A stretch of DNA of 64,000 nucleotides from Staphylococcus pseudoxylosus (lineage in GTDB: Bacteria > Bacillota > Bacilli > Staphylococcales > Staphylococcaceae), in assembly GCF_003697915.1 (NCBI RefSeq), contig NZ_RCVN01000007.1:62001-126000 (forward strand), in the 5' to 3' direction. This document shows positions 18,801-24,685 of the stretch, in pieces. The translations under genes and the position numbers were made by a program. Positions within the stretch are counted from its first letter, which is position 1. Each line of letters begins with the position of its first letter. The notes below the pieces were generated by a model. It did no database searches, had not been told where the DNA came from, and saw nothing but the letters and a program-made list of their open reading frames with translations.

Positions 18801-20621
18801 TGAAACAAGAACCCCTTTAGGCTTACCTGTTGTACCTGATGTATAGATGACATACATTAAATTGTTCACATCTGTAATATGTTCTAAATTGTCAGTAGGG
18901 AGTGAGGCTAATGTCTCATTATCAGAGATATCAATTACTTTATGATTATATGAGATTGTTTCTTGCAACTCATTATCTGTCAAGAGTACTGTTGCTTGGC
19001 TGTCTTCTAAAATGTAGTTAATACGGTCTGCTGGATAATTTGGGTCTATTGGAACATAAGCACCACCTGCTTTGATAATTCCATAGATAGCCACTAACAT
19101 TTCTAAGCTTCTGTTAGCCATTACAGCAACAAGAGACTCTGCTTCAACACCTTCAGAACGCAAACGATATGCCATTTGATTGACCTTGGCATTGAACGCT
19201 TTATAAGTTAGACTTTCTCCTTCATATTTGATTGCTGTTTTGTTCGGAAATTTAGATACTTGTTCTTCAAATCGTTCGATAAATGATTGACTGTTATTCA
19301 ATGCTAAATCTGTATTGTTAAAATCATTTAAAATCGTTTCTCTTTCTTCACCAGAGACAATTTCAATGTCTTTAATTTTGCGTTCTGGTGCTTCAATCAT
19401 GCTATTTAAGACATGTAAAATCGTCTCATGTAATTGATAAACACCTGCTTCATCCAATACATCAATTTGATAATCATAATCTATATCTAAGCCATTTTTA
19501 CTACTTCTATTACTGATGTTAACACTTAATGGCGCATTGTTTGTCCCGTTGTCTAACCATTCATCTAGGAAACCATCATTCATAAATTCAGCATCGTATT
19601 GTGCATTTTGGAAGGACACAAAGCAGTCTACTAAACCTTTTTTATTCCCACTATTTTCAACAATATACTCGTATGGGTATTTTCTATGTTTTAATACATT
19701 AAGACTTTCTAGCTTAATCTTGTTTAAGTAAGATTTAACAGTTGCTTCTTTGTCCATTTCAACGATTATGGGTAATACTCTTGAAAATACTCCTGTGGAT
19801 GTTTTTTCTTTTCGATTATTCCTATTATGTATTAGCAATCCAACAGAATTAATTTTAGACAATGTTTTTTTATGTTTAATTACATGCATTATTGCTGAAA
19901 AAAGGTTACTAATACTTACATCATTTTCTTCACAGAAACGTTTAACATTTTCAGCCTCTTGATCTAGCAAGTTAATACTTATTCTCTTACCGACTGCACT
20001 GTCCAATGTTGTCTTCTCAAAGAGGATGTTATCTTCGAAATTTTCTAATTTTTCCAACCAAAAATCTTTATCTTTTGTGAAACGTTTAGTTGTTTCATAA
20101 TCCATTTCTGTAGAAATTGCTTCAAAATAGGCAGCACTTTCTGTTTCTTTATCTTCTTTACCCACTAATTTTTTGGATAGGTTATCTACAACAATTGTTA
20201 CACCCCATGCATCACTAATCAAATGGTGTTGTAACAAGAATATTACATAATGTCCCTGAGGCGCTTTCGCTATAATCACTCTATAAAGTGGTTCATCTAA
20301 GTTAAAGATATTCATAGTAGCACTTTCTCGAACCCACTTATCATAGCCAACTTCATCTTGATAAAAATCTACAAACTCAAAATCTTGATGTTCATAGTCC
20401 ACTAGATACTGCTTGTATTCTCCTTCTTCTCTAGTAACTCTGATTCTTAACGTATCATGTTGCTCTATGATTTTATTGAAGGCTTCATTTACTTCGTCAT
20501 ATCCTAAACCATTATTCATATGAACAATACCAGCAATATTATTAATGCTAGTGTTCTCATAAAATTGTTCTATTTGTAAAATTTCCTTTTGTGCGTATGA
20601 TAACAATTTTTTATTTGCCAA
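3825..20621 (-). CDS. Five-module NRPS with starter C domain and terminal reductase
   Basis: 5598 residues (over 600 kDa), order C-A-T-C-A-T-C-A-T-C-A-T-C-A-T-R. The first C domain has HHLISDA at residue 132 and resembles starter C domains that acylate the first amino acid. The four later C domains have HHIISDG. Carrier Ser residues are 987, 2025, 3064, 4102 (GGHS) and 5140 (GGDS). Adenylation pocket residues, read against GrsA: modules 1 and 2 DVWHLSLIDK (the serine code), module 3 DVWHFSLVEK, module 4 DVWHLSLIEK, module 5 DVWHLTLIEK. No epimerase or thioesterase domain is present. The end is a short-chain-dehydrogenase reductase: GATGFFG near 5236, Tyr5398-x3-Lys5402. Predicted product: N-acyl pentapeptide aldehyde or alcohol, largely serine. 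Start is TTG after GGGGGG (20631-20636). Differs from two-module AusA and the four-protein lugdunin system. Confidence 0.95.
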   Translation of the reverse strand: MANKKLLSYAQKEILQIEQFYENTSINNIAGIVHMNNGLGYDEVNEAFNKIIEQHDTLRIRVTREEGEYKQYLVDYEHQDFEFVDFYQDEVGYDKWVRESATMNIFNLDEPLYRVIIAKAPQGHYVIFLLQHHLISDAWGVTIVVDNLSKKLVGKEDKETESAAYFEAISTEMDYETTKRFTKDKDFWLEKLENFEDNILFEKTTLDSAVGKRISINLLDQEAENVKRFCEENDVSISNLFSAIMHVIKHKKTLSKINSVGLLIHNRNNRKEKTSTGVFSRVLPIIVEMDKEATVKSYLNKIKLESLNVLKHRKYPYEYIVENSGNKKGLVDCFVSFQNAQYDAEFMNDGFLDEWLDNGTNNAPLSVNISNRSSKNGLDIDYDYQIDVLDEAGVYQLHETILHVLNSMIEAPERKIKDIEIVSGEERETILNDFNNTDLALNNSQSFIERFEEQVSKFPNKTAIKYEGESLTYKAFNAKVNQMAYRLRSEGVEAESLVAVMANRSLEMLVAIYGIIKAGGAYVPIDPNYPADRINYILEDSQATVLLTDNELQETISYNHKVIDISDNETLASLPTDNLEHITDVNNLMYVIYTSGTTGKPKGVLVSGESLMNRLNWLIDKYGIGNEDIVFFKTPFTFDVSVWEVFGFGMIGAQAVLLPSGEEGNPEKITSVIQNDTPTMVHFVPSMFNVFINFIKATNQTQMISSLRYVLASGEALKPSIVNQFNELIGSKNNTQLINLYGPTEATIDVTSFDFDHNVKYDVVPIGKPIANTQAYILNEDNNVMGIGVPGELCIGGINVTRGYLNRPELTQEKFVDNPFGEGKIYRTGDLAQWNSDGNISYLGRIDEQVKIRGYRIELGEIESILRKNDAILNVAVVAKPIIDDELSICTYIVSEQTIDFEALKAELSQQLPEYMVPTYMMQVDELPVSSSGKLNKKALPEIKVGNLEYVAPRNDMETMVVDIFSATLNVERVSIFDNFFEIGGHSLKAISVINEIESKTNKRLPLKKIFDNPTAALLSKVIDNEVSDAIERRIPLAETKPYYLTSSPQKRLYVLNEMVEGQTAYNMASMLEIRGEVDVERVRNTFQALVDRHEALRTHFDTIDGEPVQIIDDEGSIQIDYEETKTEDYDTLLSDFVKPFDLTTAPLLRVKVVKCAEKQYILLFDMHHIISDGFSINLIIKEFTALYKGRTLDELTVQYKDYSEWMRSRDLDEQRQFWVSQFEEEAPVLDLPYDYARPNQQSFTGRTVSMDMPEKTRNAINQLSQATGSTDYMILLSSFMVLLHKYSRQEDIVVGSPISGRTHKDTENMLGMFVNTLAMRSNPERNKSFEQLLAEVKDTSLQAFDNQEYPLEALVDEIVEKRDLTRNPLFDVLFTLQNNENESFQIDDWSTEQKEASFTNAKFDLSMTVYDNNGYKIALEYAQELFEQDTIERMLTHFMELLSNIADQPTSKISEIEMVTQNERDVIFNDFNNTTVPFNNTQTFVERFENQVAKTPDKTAISYEGESLSYHALNERANQLAYQLRNEGVKANSLVALMTNRRLEMIIGIYGILKAGGAYVPVDPNYPKDRINYILEDSQATVLLTDRTPDSDITYDNTVIDITKNQVLKTLPTTNLEHITDVSNLMYVIYTSGTTGRPKGVLVAGESVMNRLNWVYDKYHIDSDDIICFKTPFTFDVSVWEIFGFAMVGAQAVLLPSGEEGNPEQITSLIQTSEATMVHFVPSMFNVFINYIKGTKQAHLVSSLRYVLASGEALKPELVNEFNEYIGGKNNTQLINLYGPTEATIDVTSFETYSDVHYTNIPIGKPIANTQAYILDEDNHVMGIGVSGELVIGGVNVTEGYLNRPELTQEKFVDNPFGEGKLYRTGDLARWNADGNISYSGRIDEQVKIRGYRIELGEIESVLRQNKAILDVAVITKPMVDGELAICVYIVSDQVIDFDTVKMELNHKLPDYMVPSYMTQIDELPVSSSGKLNKRALPEIKVEGKVYVAPETETESMLASIFESVLNIDKVSTNDNFFEIGGHSLKAIGIINKIESEVGKRLPLKLVFESPTIAQLAKVVDAYTDNGNSQSIPQAESKPYYLASSPQKRLYVLNEMVDGQTAYNMPSMLEIQGNVDVSRVEDVFQKLVDRHEALRTHFETIKGEPVQVINDSATIVVDYQEINEEDEFALLNEFVQPFDLGQAPLLRVKIAKIAEQRYVLLYDMHHIISDGFSINIIMKEFSALYHEQALEPLSVQYKDYSEWMQARDLNDQREFWLSQFEDETPVLDLPYDYARPNQQSFTGKTVSVEMPEDVQKAIHQLSQTTGSTDYMILLSSFMVLLHKYSRQEDVVVGSPISGRTHRDTEDMLGMFVNTLAMRSYPERNKTFSQLLDEVRELALKAYDNQEYPLEALLDEVVEKRDLTRNPLFDVLFTLQNNEKQSLQIDDWLIQKKETSNTNAKFDLSMTIHENEDYKVSLEYAQELFSEDTVERMLAHFVEIISSVVRRPEQNISDIEIITDAEREIILNQFNDTELELNNTVTFVERFEKQVEQTPNKTAVTFEGEHLTYQALNERANQVAYQLRNEGVKPNDLVGIMSQRRLEMMIGIYGILKAGGAYVPLDPNHPHERTNFILKDSNPRVLLTDEKIDYGIKFDNEIIKLTNNASLNNLPTENLPLVIDETNLMYIIYTSGTTGKPKGVMVPYSSVMNRLNWMVDYFGLGTEDKILFKTPFTFDVSIWEIFGWAVMGGEIIMLRSGEESNPEKIASVIDQHDITMTHFVPSMLSVFIDFIKTSHKASEIASLNHVFTSGEALKVDHVNQFNDLVGSRNHTLLYNLYGPTEATVEVTYYPVFAGQTYTEVPIGKPIANSQAYIMNEDNNLLGIGVPGELCIGGTAVTNGYLNRPELTAEKYVDNPFGKGKMYRTGDLVKWTKDGLLDYIGRIDEQVKIRGYRIELGEIESSIAQIDNISEVAVVTQSDENNADLMIAAYVVSDDVVDFDSIKTTLGKQLPDYMIPTLMMQIDTLPVTANGKLDKKGLPKIELENKVYVEPRDATEATIAEVYGEVLNLDNVSALDNFFEIGGHSLRAISVINEIESKMSVRIPLKAIFENPTVSQLAKAIGNHASELSSQTIPLAETKAHYLASSPQKRLYVLNEMMDGQTAYNMPSMLEVRGEVDVERVQSAFQSLVNRHEALRTHFDTVDSEPVQIIDEQANITVDYEEVSTEDYEQLLNRFIRPFNLAHAPLLRVKVVKCAEQRYVLLFDMHHIISDGFSINLIIKEFTALYHGQALETLTAQYKDYSEWMHTRDLSDQRAFWLSQFEEGAPVLDLPYDYARSIQQSYTGKSVSVEVPEDLRQEIQALSQTTGSTDFMILLASFNVLLHKYSRQEDIVVGSPISGRTHKDTENMLGMFVNTLAMRAYPERSKTFNQLLSEVKDTALKAYDNQEYPLEALVDEIVETRDLTRNPLFDVLFTLQNNETESLQIEDWSIEQKEPSTTNAKFDLSMTIFDDDGYKISLEFAEELFNQDTVARMLDHYLEILKHSVQQPEQKISNLQMITKQEEATIFNEFNDTAVPFNNNKTFVEIFEAQVAKTPNEIAITYEGESLTYAMLNAKANQLANYLRIEGVQPNTLVGLMTNRRLEMMIGIYGILKAGGAYVPIDPNYPSDRINYILGDSQPNVLLTDQTLDATIDFNKAVLNLTDDSIVETQSTDNLTNVTDVTDLMYVIYTSGTTGKPKGVMVPYKGVMNRLHWMIDKYYINNEDTILFKTPFTFDVSVWEIFGPTMVGGQAILLPSGEESNPEKITSLIEHHNITMVHFVPSMLGVFIDFIKSTNRVEAIATVNYVLASGEALKAEQVNQFNALIGEPNNALLIDLYGPTEASIEVIYYPCTPGETYDKIPIGRPIANIQAYIMNEDESLMGIGVPGELCIGGVGVTKGYLNRPDLTDEKFIDNPFGEGKLYRTGDLAKWSTTGNVEYLGRIDEQVKIRGYRIELGEIESLLRQINLISDVAVVAKPMAGEELSICAYLVSDESIDFDEIKSQLNQNLPDYMVPTYMTQIDILPVTSNGKLDKKQLPEIQVESENYVAPTNDIEAMLTNIFGEVLNIERVSIYDNFFEVGGHSLKAINVINKIEGETGIRLPLKVIFESPTVAQLGKVLNDQESSLDGQNIPTAEAKSYYLASSPQKRLYVLNEMVQGQTAYNMPSMLEINGFVDVARVEDVFQSLVERHEALRTHFETIDGEPVQIIDEQANITVDYEETDIDDYETLLNDFVRPFNLKQSPLLRVKIVKLADKRHILLFDIHHIISDGFSINLIIKEFIALYHERTLDKLKVQYKDYSEWMHNRDLSEQRAFWLSQFEDEAPVLDLPYDHSRPKQQSFTGKTISAEMPKETRDALHELAQKTNSTDYMILLSSFMILLHKYSRQEDVVIGSPISGRTHQDTDNLLGMFVNTLPMRAYPENNKAFDQFLDEVRDTALKAYDNQEYPLEELVDEVVERRDLTRNPLFDVLFTLQNNETQDLQIEDWDIKEKQATNTKAKFDLNMMIEDNEAYKVSLEYAAELFEPQTVERMLNHYLKILSEVVQHPAQNISEIDMTTEEERTQILGAFNDTYADLPNKQTFVERFEKQVANTPDQTAITFEGESLTYKELNVRVNQLAHRLRAEGVEANSLVGLMTNRSIEMMVSIYGILKAGGAYVPMDPSQPSDRINYILNDSQPTLLITDRPLDTSIEFDRKVIDVTKKDVLANLSTDNLNHITDVSDLMYVIYTSGTTGNPKGVVVPYEGVMNRLNWMIDEYDFNQEDIIMFKTPYTFDVSVWEIFGFAMVGAQAVLLPSGEEGNPSKITSLIQQHAITMIHFVPSMLGVFVDYIKSTNEVDEIVSINTVLATGEALKSEQANRFNSIIGQPNDTLLIDLYGPTEASIEVTYNPLPPTQEYDIITIGRPIANVQMYVLNNNNQHTGIGVPGELCIAGVAVTNGYLNRPELTQQQFIDNPFGTGKVYRTGDLAKWTTDGEIEYLGRIDEQVKIRGYRIELGEISSHLLRIENISDAGVIAKPMAGEELAICAYLVADQPISFADIKTELARKVPDYMVPAYMTQIDQLPVTSNGKLNKRALPEIEVERQEFVEPRNEIEADVVQAMKEVLNTDSISVYDNFFEIGGDSIIAIKLTSLLSKSYNISIKDIFELQTIERISESIAAKDQTNILTKLETLKNIDTAQGHQFSSEFIQEINEYKEESVENYEVISSGAVKRGKNVLLTGATGFFGIYMLNNLLEDTDFNIYVMVRSNKEVSGETKLYRNWVYYFESQIDPEYAERIHIIEGNIELEKLGMASETYESLSQKIDMIVNAAANVSHFATTDASYGANVGGIEQLIQFAKYNQSKEIHHMSTISIASGKVEDKAQLTFSEHDLDLGQVMNNVYLDTKIEAEKVLIASREQGVETNIYRLGNLQCDSRTGVFQKNEENNAFYSIIKSFRNLEIFPDLENDDLEFTPVDQAAKACSQLIKNDQLNNEIHHIYNNHHLSLKQLMHVYNQNNYHIEDVQWYEFVDYLMHCIKEDVMTDQINDFLLHTGVLDNNIFNKSHFEVLDFKTNFILEKLNFKWQPTEDATLSKMISHPKNNF

Positions 20622-20692
20622 TTAAAGCTGCCCCCCTATAAATATATAGTACATAACTTATAATAATATTATTTAAAGAATTCTTCAATGAT

Positions 20693-20721
20693 ATTATATT
20701 TTTTATTTACAATACAGTTAA
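20693..20721 (-). promoter_or_regulatory. Candidate promoter of the NRPS operon
   Basis: Minus strand: -35 TTAACT (20716-20721), 17-base spacer, perfect -10 TATAAT (20693-20698), giving a leader of about 65 bases before the TTG start. The region is very AT-rich, so chance matches are likely. No operator or regulator gene is evident beside it. Confidence 0.4.
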
Positions 20722-20993
20722 ATAAATTCCCATTTATCAGTTGTTTAAACATTTATAAATCTAGAGTTATTTATTTTAATTTATTAATAAATAATTACTT
20801 TAATTAATTATAATCTCACATTAAACTTTATTTAAGTATAAAGTAATAATACACTCTTTAATTGTACTTAATTCTATTGTATTATTCTGATTTTTCAGTT
20901 AATTTTAAGCGCAACTTTTTCTTAAACTCGATTTCTATCATGTGCTTACAACTTATCCTCAGTTCAATAAATATATTTATAAAAACAAACAAA

Positions 20994-21018
20994 TACACCT
21001 TCAACACTTGAAGGTGTA
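20994..21018 (-). terminator. Terminator after ssb, before the NRPS operon
   Basis: TACACCTTCAA (20994-21004) pairs perfectly with TTGAAGGTGTA (21008-21018). On the minus strand it is followed by a T-rich run (20980-20993). It ends the rpsF-ssb transcript about 110 bases after ssb and so separates it from the NRPS genes. The rest of 20622-21126 is AT-rich with no open frame. Confidence 0.8.
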
Positions 21019-21126
21019 TTCGTTATCATATTATACTTCACACATTTACACACACGTATAATATAATTCCACACATTTTAATATACTTCTAAACAGTCTA
21101 CACAACATTCACACAATGTTTGTAGA

Positions 21127-21642
21127 TTAGAACGGTAAATCGTCATCACTAATATCAATAGGTCCGTTTGCATTTGCAAATGGATTATCTGATTGATTAT
21201 TATTTGATGTATTGTTGTTATTATTATTGTTATTTTGATATGACGATGTATTTTGTCCTGATTGTTGTCCACCAAAGTTTTGGAAATTATTATTCCCTTC
21301 TTGGCCATGACGTTGGTTTTGATTTTTAGGTTCAAGGAATTGAACACTATCACAAACTACTTCAGTTACAAAAACACGACGTCCTTCTTGGTTTTCATAG
21401 CTACGTGATTGAATGCGACCGTCAACGCCAGCTAAACTACCTTTGAATAAGTAGTTATTTACATTATCTGCTTGTTTTCTAAAAACGACACAATTAATGA
21501 AATCTGCTTCGCGTTCCCCTTGCGCATTTGTAAACGTACGGTTTACTGCTAGAGTAAAAGTCGCAACACTCACGCCTGAGGGTGTTGTTCTATATTCTGG
21601 ATCTTTCGTTAAACGACCGACTAAAACAACTCTATTTATCAT
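21127..21642 (-). CDS. ssb: Single-stranded DNA-binding protein SSB
   Basis: 171 residues. The OB fold occupies about residues 1-105 ([48 protein letters not shown]). A Gln/Asn/Gly-rich linker with a long Asn run follows, and the acidic tip DISDDDLPF is the docking peptide for partner proteins in replication and repair. It lies 18 bases after rpsF in the usual order. Unusually, it is followed by a terminator and the NRPS operon and not by rpsR. Confidence 0.97.
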   Translation of the reverse strand: MINRVVLVGRLTKDPEYRTTPSGVSVATFTLAVNRTFTNAQGEREADFINCVVFRKQADNVNNYLFKGSLAGVDGRIQSRSYENQEGRRVFVTEVVCDSVQFLEPKNQNQRHGQEGNNNFQNFGGQQSGQNTSSYQNNNNNNNNTSNNNQSDNPFANANGPIDISDDDLPF

Positions 21643-21660
21643 TTAAACGACCCCCATCTA

Positions 21661-21966
21661 TTATTTTCTTGTCTTATCTTCGTCTTCACGAATTACGATA
21701 TAACGGATTACATCGTCTGAAATTTTAGCTAAACGTTGGAATTCGTCAGTAGCTTCGTTATCAGAAGTTTGGATACGTACGATATTGTAGTAACCTTCAC
21801 TGAAATCATTGATTTCGTAAGCTAAACGGCGTTTGCCCCAATCCTTAGCTTCTAAAACTTCTGATCCTTGAGAAGCTAAAATTCCGTTGAAACGTTCAAC
21901 GACAGCTTTTTTAGCATCTTCTTCAATGTTTGGACGAACGATGTACATAACTTCATATGTTCTCAT
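21661..21966 (-). CDS. rpsF: 30S ribosomal protein bS6
   Basis: 101 residues, starting [17 protein letters not shown] with the conserved [20 protein letters not shown] segment and ending [11 protein letters not shown]. bS6 pairs with bS18 on the 30S platform. It opens the rpsF-ssb transcription unit with a GGAGGTG ribosome binding site, a candidate S6:S18-binding leader (21977-22010) and an extended -10 promoter (22053-22081). Confidence 0.97.
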   Translation of the reverse strand: MRTYEVMYIVRPNIEEDAKKAVVERFNGILASQGSEVLEAKDWGKRRLAYEINDFSEGYYNIVRIQTSDNEATDEFQRLAKISDDVIRYIVIREDEDKTRK

Positions 21967-21976
21967 TTTATAATTG

Positions 21977-22010
21977 CACCTCCTTGTGGTCTATGCGGCT
22001 CATCATCATT
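21977..22010 (-). promoter_or_regulatory. Candidate S6:S18 autoregulatory leader element
   Basis: The rpsF leader on the minus strand contains GAGCCGCATAGACCAC just before the GGAGG site. Bacterial rpsF leaders carry a conserved structure with a CCG trinucleotide bound by the bS6:bS18 complex, which mimics its rRNA site. Position and the CCG fit, but I could not confirm the full secondary structure by eye. If real, it controls rpsF-ssb but no longer rpsR in cis, since rpsR is separated by the NRPS operon. Confidence 0.35.
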
Positions 22011-22052
22011 ATGTGACAAGCAAGGAATAATTTTCATTACTCACAATCAAGA

Positions 22053-22081
22053 ATTATAGCACAAGCCTTTACTTTTTACAA
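22053..22081 (-). promoter_or_regulatory. Promoter of rpsF-ssb
   Basis: Minus strand: -35 TTGTAA (22076-22081), 17-base spacer, -10 TATAAT (22053-22058) preceded by TGC, an extended -10. Confidence 0.75.
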
Positions 22082-22109
22082 TGGTTATCCATCTTTAGCA
22101 ATTACTTAA

Positions 22110-22138
22110 TTTCATATGAATGTTTCATATGAAACATT
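22110..22138. promoter_or_regulatory. Perfect 20-bp palindrome resembling parS, with half-repeat
   Basis: AATGTTTCATATGAAACATT (22119-22138) is perfectly self-complementary and is preceded by a second TTTCATATGAA (22110-22120). The inner 16 bases differ from the ParB site parS (TGTTTCACGTGAAACA) only in the central CG to TA. It lies about 30 bases upstream of the rpsF -35 and about 260 bases from the divergent GH25 gene, so it could equally be an operator for an unknown repressor. Otherwise 21967-22395 holds only the rpsF leader and promoter and AT-rich sequence upstream of the GH25 gene. Confidence 0.45.
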
Positions 22139-22395
22139 AGAAAATATTGATTTTGCAATAGTTATTTCTCATATATAGACATTCGCTTACCTTAATAATA
22201 TATAAATTGACACCATTTCATATATTTAAATTTATAAATCACAATTCATTATTTTAATAAAAAATAAATGTCATTTAAGCTAAGGTTGAAAATCCACTTT
22301 AATTCTACTAGCATAACCACTATGTTCGTTTTTTATATTTTTTAACCACTTTATTTTAGTGATATTTTTTAAGTACATAAACAAAGGAGTATGTT

Positions 22396-23202
22396 ATGGT
22401 TTCTGCAATTAAAAAAGGATTCGTTACAATGTGTGTATTATTCGCATCAACAGTAACGATTAACTCTGCTTATGCAGCTGATAATACCTCAAGCCAAAAA
22501 GGTACAATGGGATATGGATACCAGCAATATTTGAATAAACATCCAGAAAAAGGTACAAATCAAGAGACAGCAACCCGTTCTAATGATATTCAATCAGAAG
22601 CTGGGACTACACAAAATGGTGAACGTATTTTAGATATTTCTGAATGGCAAGGCGATTTGACTGATCAAGAAGTAAAAGACTTAAAAGCAAACTACGACTT
22701 TATTATCATTAGAGCCCAATACGGATCAGAAAAAATAGACGAGTCCTTAGAACACAATTCTGATTTATTAGACAAACACGATTTAGACTTCGGTGTATAT
22801 TCATATAGTATGTATGAAAATCCTGATGACGCACGTTATGAGGCACAAACTTTATATAACCGAGCCCCAAAAGCAAGTTTTTATATAAATGATTTTGAAC
22901 AAAACTCTGTTACTTCTGGCACTACCGAAGAAAGCACGGATGCTTGGTATGACGAAATGAAAGGTTTAGCTGGAAATAAAAAAGTATTATTTTATTCATA
23001 CGAAAATTTCATGTTAGAACATGCTGAACAATCTGTAGAAAATTATGATGGCTACTGGATGGCTAACTACAACCCAGGTCAGCCTACTCGCGACCATGTT
23101 TTATGGCAGTATACTGATAGCTACGCTTCTCCTGAGTTAAATCAAGAAGTAGATGCGAATTATACAGGACCAAATGTGAGTACCGATTGGTTCATCTCTT
23201 AA
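22396..23202 (+). CDS. Secreted GH25-family (lysozyme-like) protein
   Basis: 268 residues with a signal peptide (MVSAIKKGFVTMCVLFASTV, cleavage probably after NSAYA near residue 27). A low-complexity linker runs to about residue 73. A GH25-type barrel then begins with ILDISEWQGDL, the strand that carries the first catalytic-site Asp, and continues through FIIIRAQYGS, FGVYSYSM and KASFYINDFEQN, which occupies the place of the family's second DxE acidic pair. YWMANYNPG and LWQYTD near the end are typical. GH25 enzymes cleave muramic acid links in peptidoglycan; activity here is inferred. A homologue lies beside rpsF in other staphylococci as I recall. The start follows AAAGGAG. Confidence 0.85.
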   Translation: MVSAIKKGFVTMCVLFASTVTINSAYAADNTSSQKGTMGYGYQQYLNKHPEKGTNQETATRSNDIQSEAGTTQNGERILDISEWQGDLTDQEVKDLKANYDFIIIRAQYGSEKIDESLEHNSDLLDKHDLDFGVYSYSMYENPDDARYEAQTLYNRAPKASFYINDFEQNSVTSGTTEESTDAWYDEMKGLAGNKKVLFYSYENFMLEHAEQSVENYDGYWMANYNPGQPTRDHVLWQYTDSYASPELNQEVDANYTGPNVSTDWFIS

Positions 23203-23246
23203 CCTTTATAAACATAGTAAAGGTAGTAGATCTTAAACTATTACCA

Positions 23247-23303
23247 ATATTATAAAACAGGCTGGAACAATTTAAGTTGTCCCAGCCTGTTTTATAATAT
23301 TGA
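23247..23303. terminator. Long bidirectional terminator between GH25 gene and ychF
   Basis: A nearly perfect stem of over 20 pairs centred on 23274. The GC-rich arms are ACAGGCTGG and CCAGCCTGT flanked by AT arms. It resembles the widespread staphylococcal intergenic GGCTGGGACA/TGTCCCAGCC hairpin. Confidence 0.85.
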
Positions 23304-23351
23304 GATATTTATATCCCAGTATGCCAATATATCATTTGGAGGCTAATTGTT

Positions 23352-24449
23352 TTACACGTTAAATCTAAAGTGTACAACGTCGCCATCTTTCATAATGTAT
23401 TCTTTACCTTCTAAACGCTGTTTACCAGCATCTTTGGCACCATTTTCACCGTTAAATTCAACGTAGTCGTCATAACTAGTAACCTCTGCACGAATAAAAC
23501 CACGTTCAAAATCCGTATGAATAATACCCGCACATTGTGGCGCAGTCATACCTTTAATGAATGTCCATGCACGTACTTCTTGTACACCTGCTGTAAAGTA
23601 AGTAGCAAGACCAAGCAAATCATAAGTTGTACGAATTAAACGATCAAGACCTGGTTCTTCAATACCTAAATCTTCTAAGAACATTTCTCTATCTTCATCT
23701 TCAAGTACAGCTATTTCCTCTTCAATCTTAGCACTGATTACGATAACTTCAGAATCCTCTTTCGCTGCATACTCACGGATAGTTTTTACTTTTTCATTAT
23801 CTTCATCGCCAATTTCGTCTTCGCCCACGTTAGCAATATATAACATTTCTTTAGATGTTAATAACTGAGCCTGATTCACATATTTTTGATCTTCTTCTGT
23901 AAATTCCAAGCTTCTTACAGGGTTGCCTTCTTCTAAAGCTTCTTTAATTCTTGATAAAATACGCGTTTCATTAACTGCATCTTTATCTTTTTGACGTGCC
24001 ATTTTTTCTAATTTTGGTAAACGCTTGTCTACAGATTCTAAATCTGCTAATACGAGCTCCATATTAATAACTTCAATGTCATCAATCGGATCTACACGAC
24101 CAGAAACATGTGTAACATTGTCATCATCAAAAGCACGAACAACTTGGCAAATCGCATCTACTTCACGGATATGAGATAAGAATTTATTACCTAAACCTTC
24201 CCCTTTAGAAGCACCTTTAACAATACCTGCAATATCGGTAAATTCGAATGTAGTTGGAATTGTTTTTTTTGGTTCTACCATTTCTGTTAACACGTCTAAT
24301 CTACTATCTGGCACTTCCACTATACCTACGTTAGGGTCAATTGTTGCGAATGGGTAGTTTGCTGCAAGTGCACCTGCTTTTGTAATTGCATTAAAAAGTG
24401 TAGACTTTCCAACGTTTGGTAAGCCAACAATACCTGCTGTTAAAGCCAT
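23352..24449 (-). CDS. ychF: Redox-regulated ATPase YchF (Obg-like)
   Basis: 365 residues, full length. The P loop [13 protein letters not shown] is at residue 8, [19 protein letters not shown] near 70, and the C-terminal TGS domain covers about 280-365 ([37 protein letters not shown]). YchF proteins prefer ATP, bind ribosomes and respond to oxidative stress. The ATG overlaps the last base of the upstream DUF951 gene, so the two should be translated together. Confidence 0.96.
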   Translation of the reverse strand: MALTAGIVGLPNVGKSTLFNAITKAGALAANYPFATIDPNVGIVEVPDSRLDVLTEMVEPKKTIPTTFEFTDIAGIVKGASKGEGLGNKFLSHIREVDAICQVVRAFDDDNVTHVSGRVDPIDDIEVINMELVLADLESVDKRLPKLEKMARQKDKDAVNETRILSRIKEALEEGNPVRSLEFTEEDQKYVNQAQLLTSKEMLYIANVGEDEIGDEDNEKVKTIREYAAKEDSEVIVISAKIEEEIAVLEDEDREMFLEDLGIEEPGLDRLIRTTYDLLGLATYFTAGVQEVRAWTFIKGMTAPQCAGIIHTDFERGFIRAEVTSYDDYVEFNGENGAKDAGKQRLEGKEYIMKDGDVVHFRFNV

Positions 24450-24664
24450 TATTCATTCTCCTTATCGGTAGTATCTTGTTGTGATACCACAATTTTTTTT
24501 AGTTTTTTATTAAATGTTTGTCTAGGAATCATAATACTGCGCTGACAGTTTTCACATTTTATTCGGATGTCTGCACCTACACGAATGATTTTAAAACGAT
24601 TCGTACCACATGCATGCTGTTTTTTCATTTCTACAATATCATTCAAACCGTAATTGGATGTCAT
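24449..24664 (-). CDS. DUF951 family protein
   Basis: 71 residues. Starts MTSNYGLNDIVEMKKQHACGTNRFKIIRVG and continues DIRIKCENCQRSIMIPRQTF, the standard DUF951 pattern with one Cys after the KKQHAC motif and a later CxxC. These features suggest a small zinc- or nucleic-acid-binding fold. The family typically sits between an MscS gene and ychF, as here, and its function is unknown. The start follows GGAGGTG. Confidence 0.92.
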   Translation of the reverse strand: MTSNYGLNDIVEMKKQHACGTNRFKIIRVGADIRIKCENCQRSIMIPRQTFNKKLKKIVVSQQDTTDKENE

Positions 24665-24685
24665 TCTGTAACACCTCCGACCGTC

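Noticed and set aside
11093..19962. Several plus-strand open frames of 61-107 codons inside the NRPS gene
   Set aside because: They are antisense to conserved NRPS domains, recur at equivalent positions of the repeated modules, and lack ribosome binding sites; they are shadows of the repeated coding sequence.
3825..20621. Regularly spaced near-identical blocks that might suggest a CRISPR or satellite array
   Set aside because: The ~3.1-kb period is the NRPS module repeat within one open frame.
21078..21353. 91-codon frame overlapping the end of ssb
   Set aside because: Its Ile/Thr-rich composition is the frame-shifted reading of the ssb Gln/Asn linker; ssb itself is complete.
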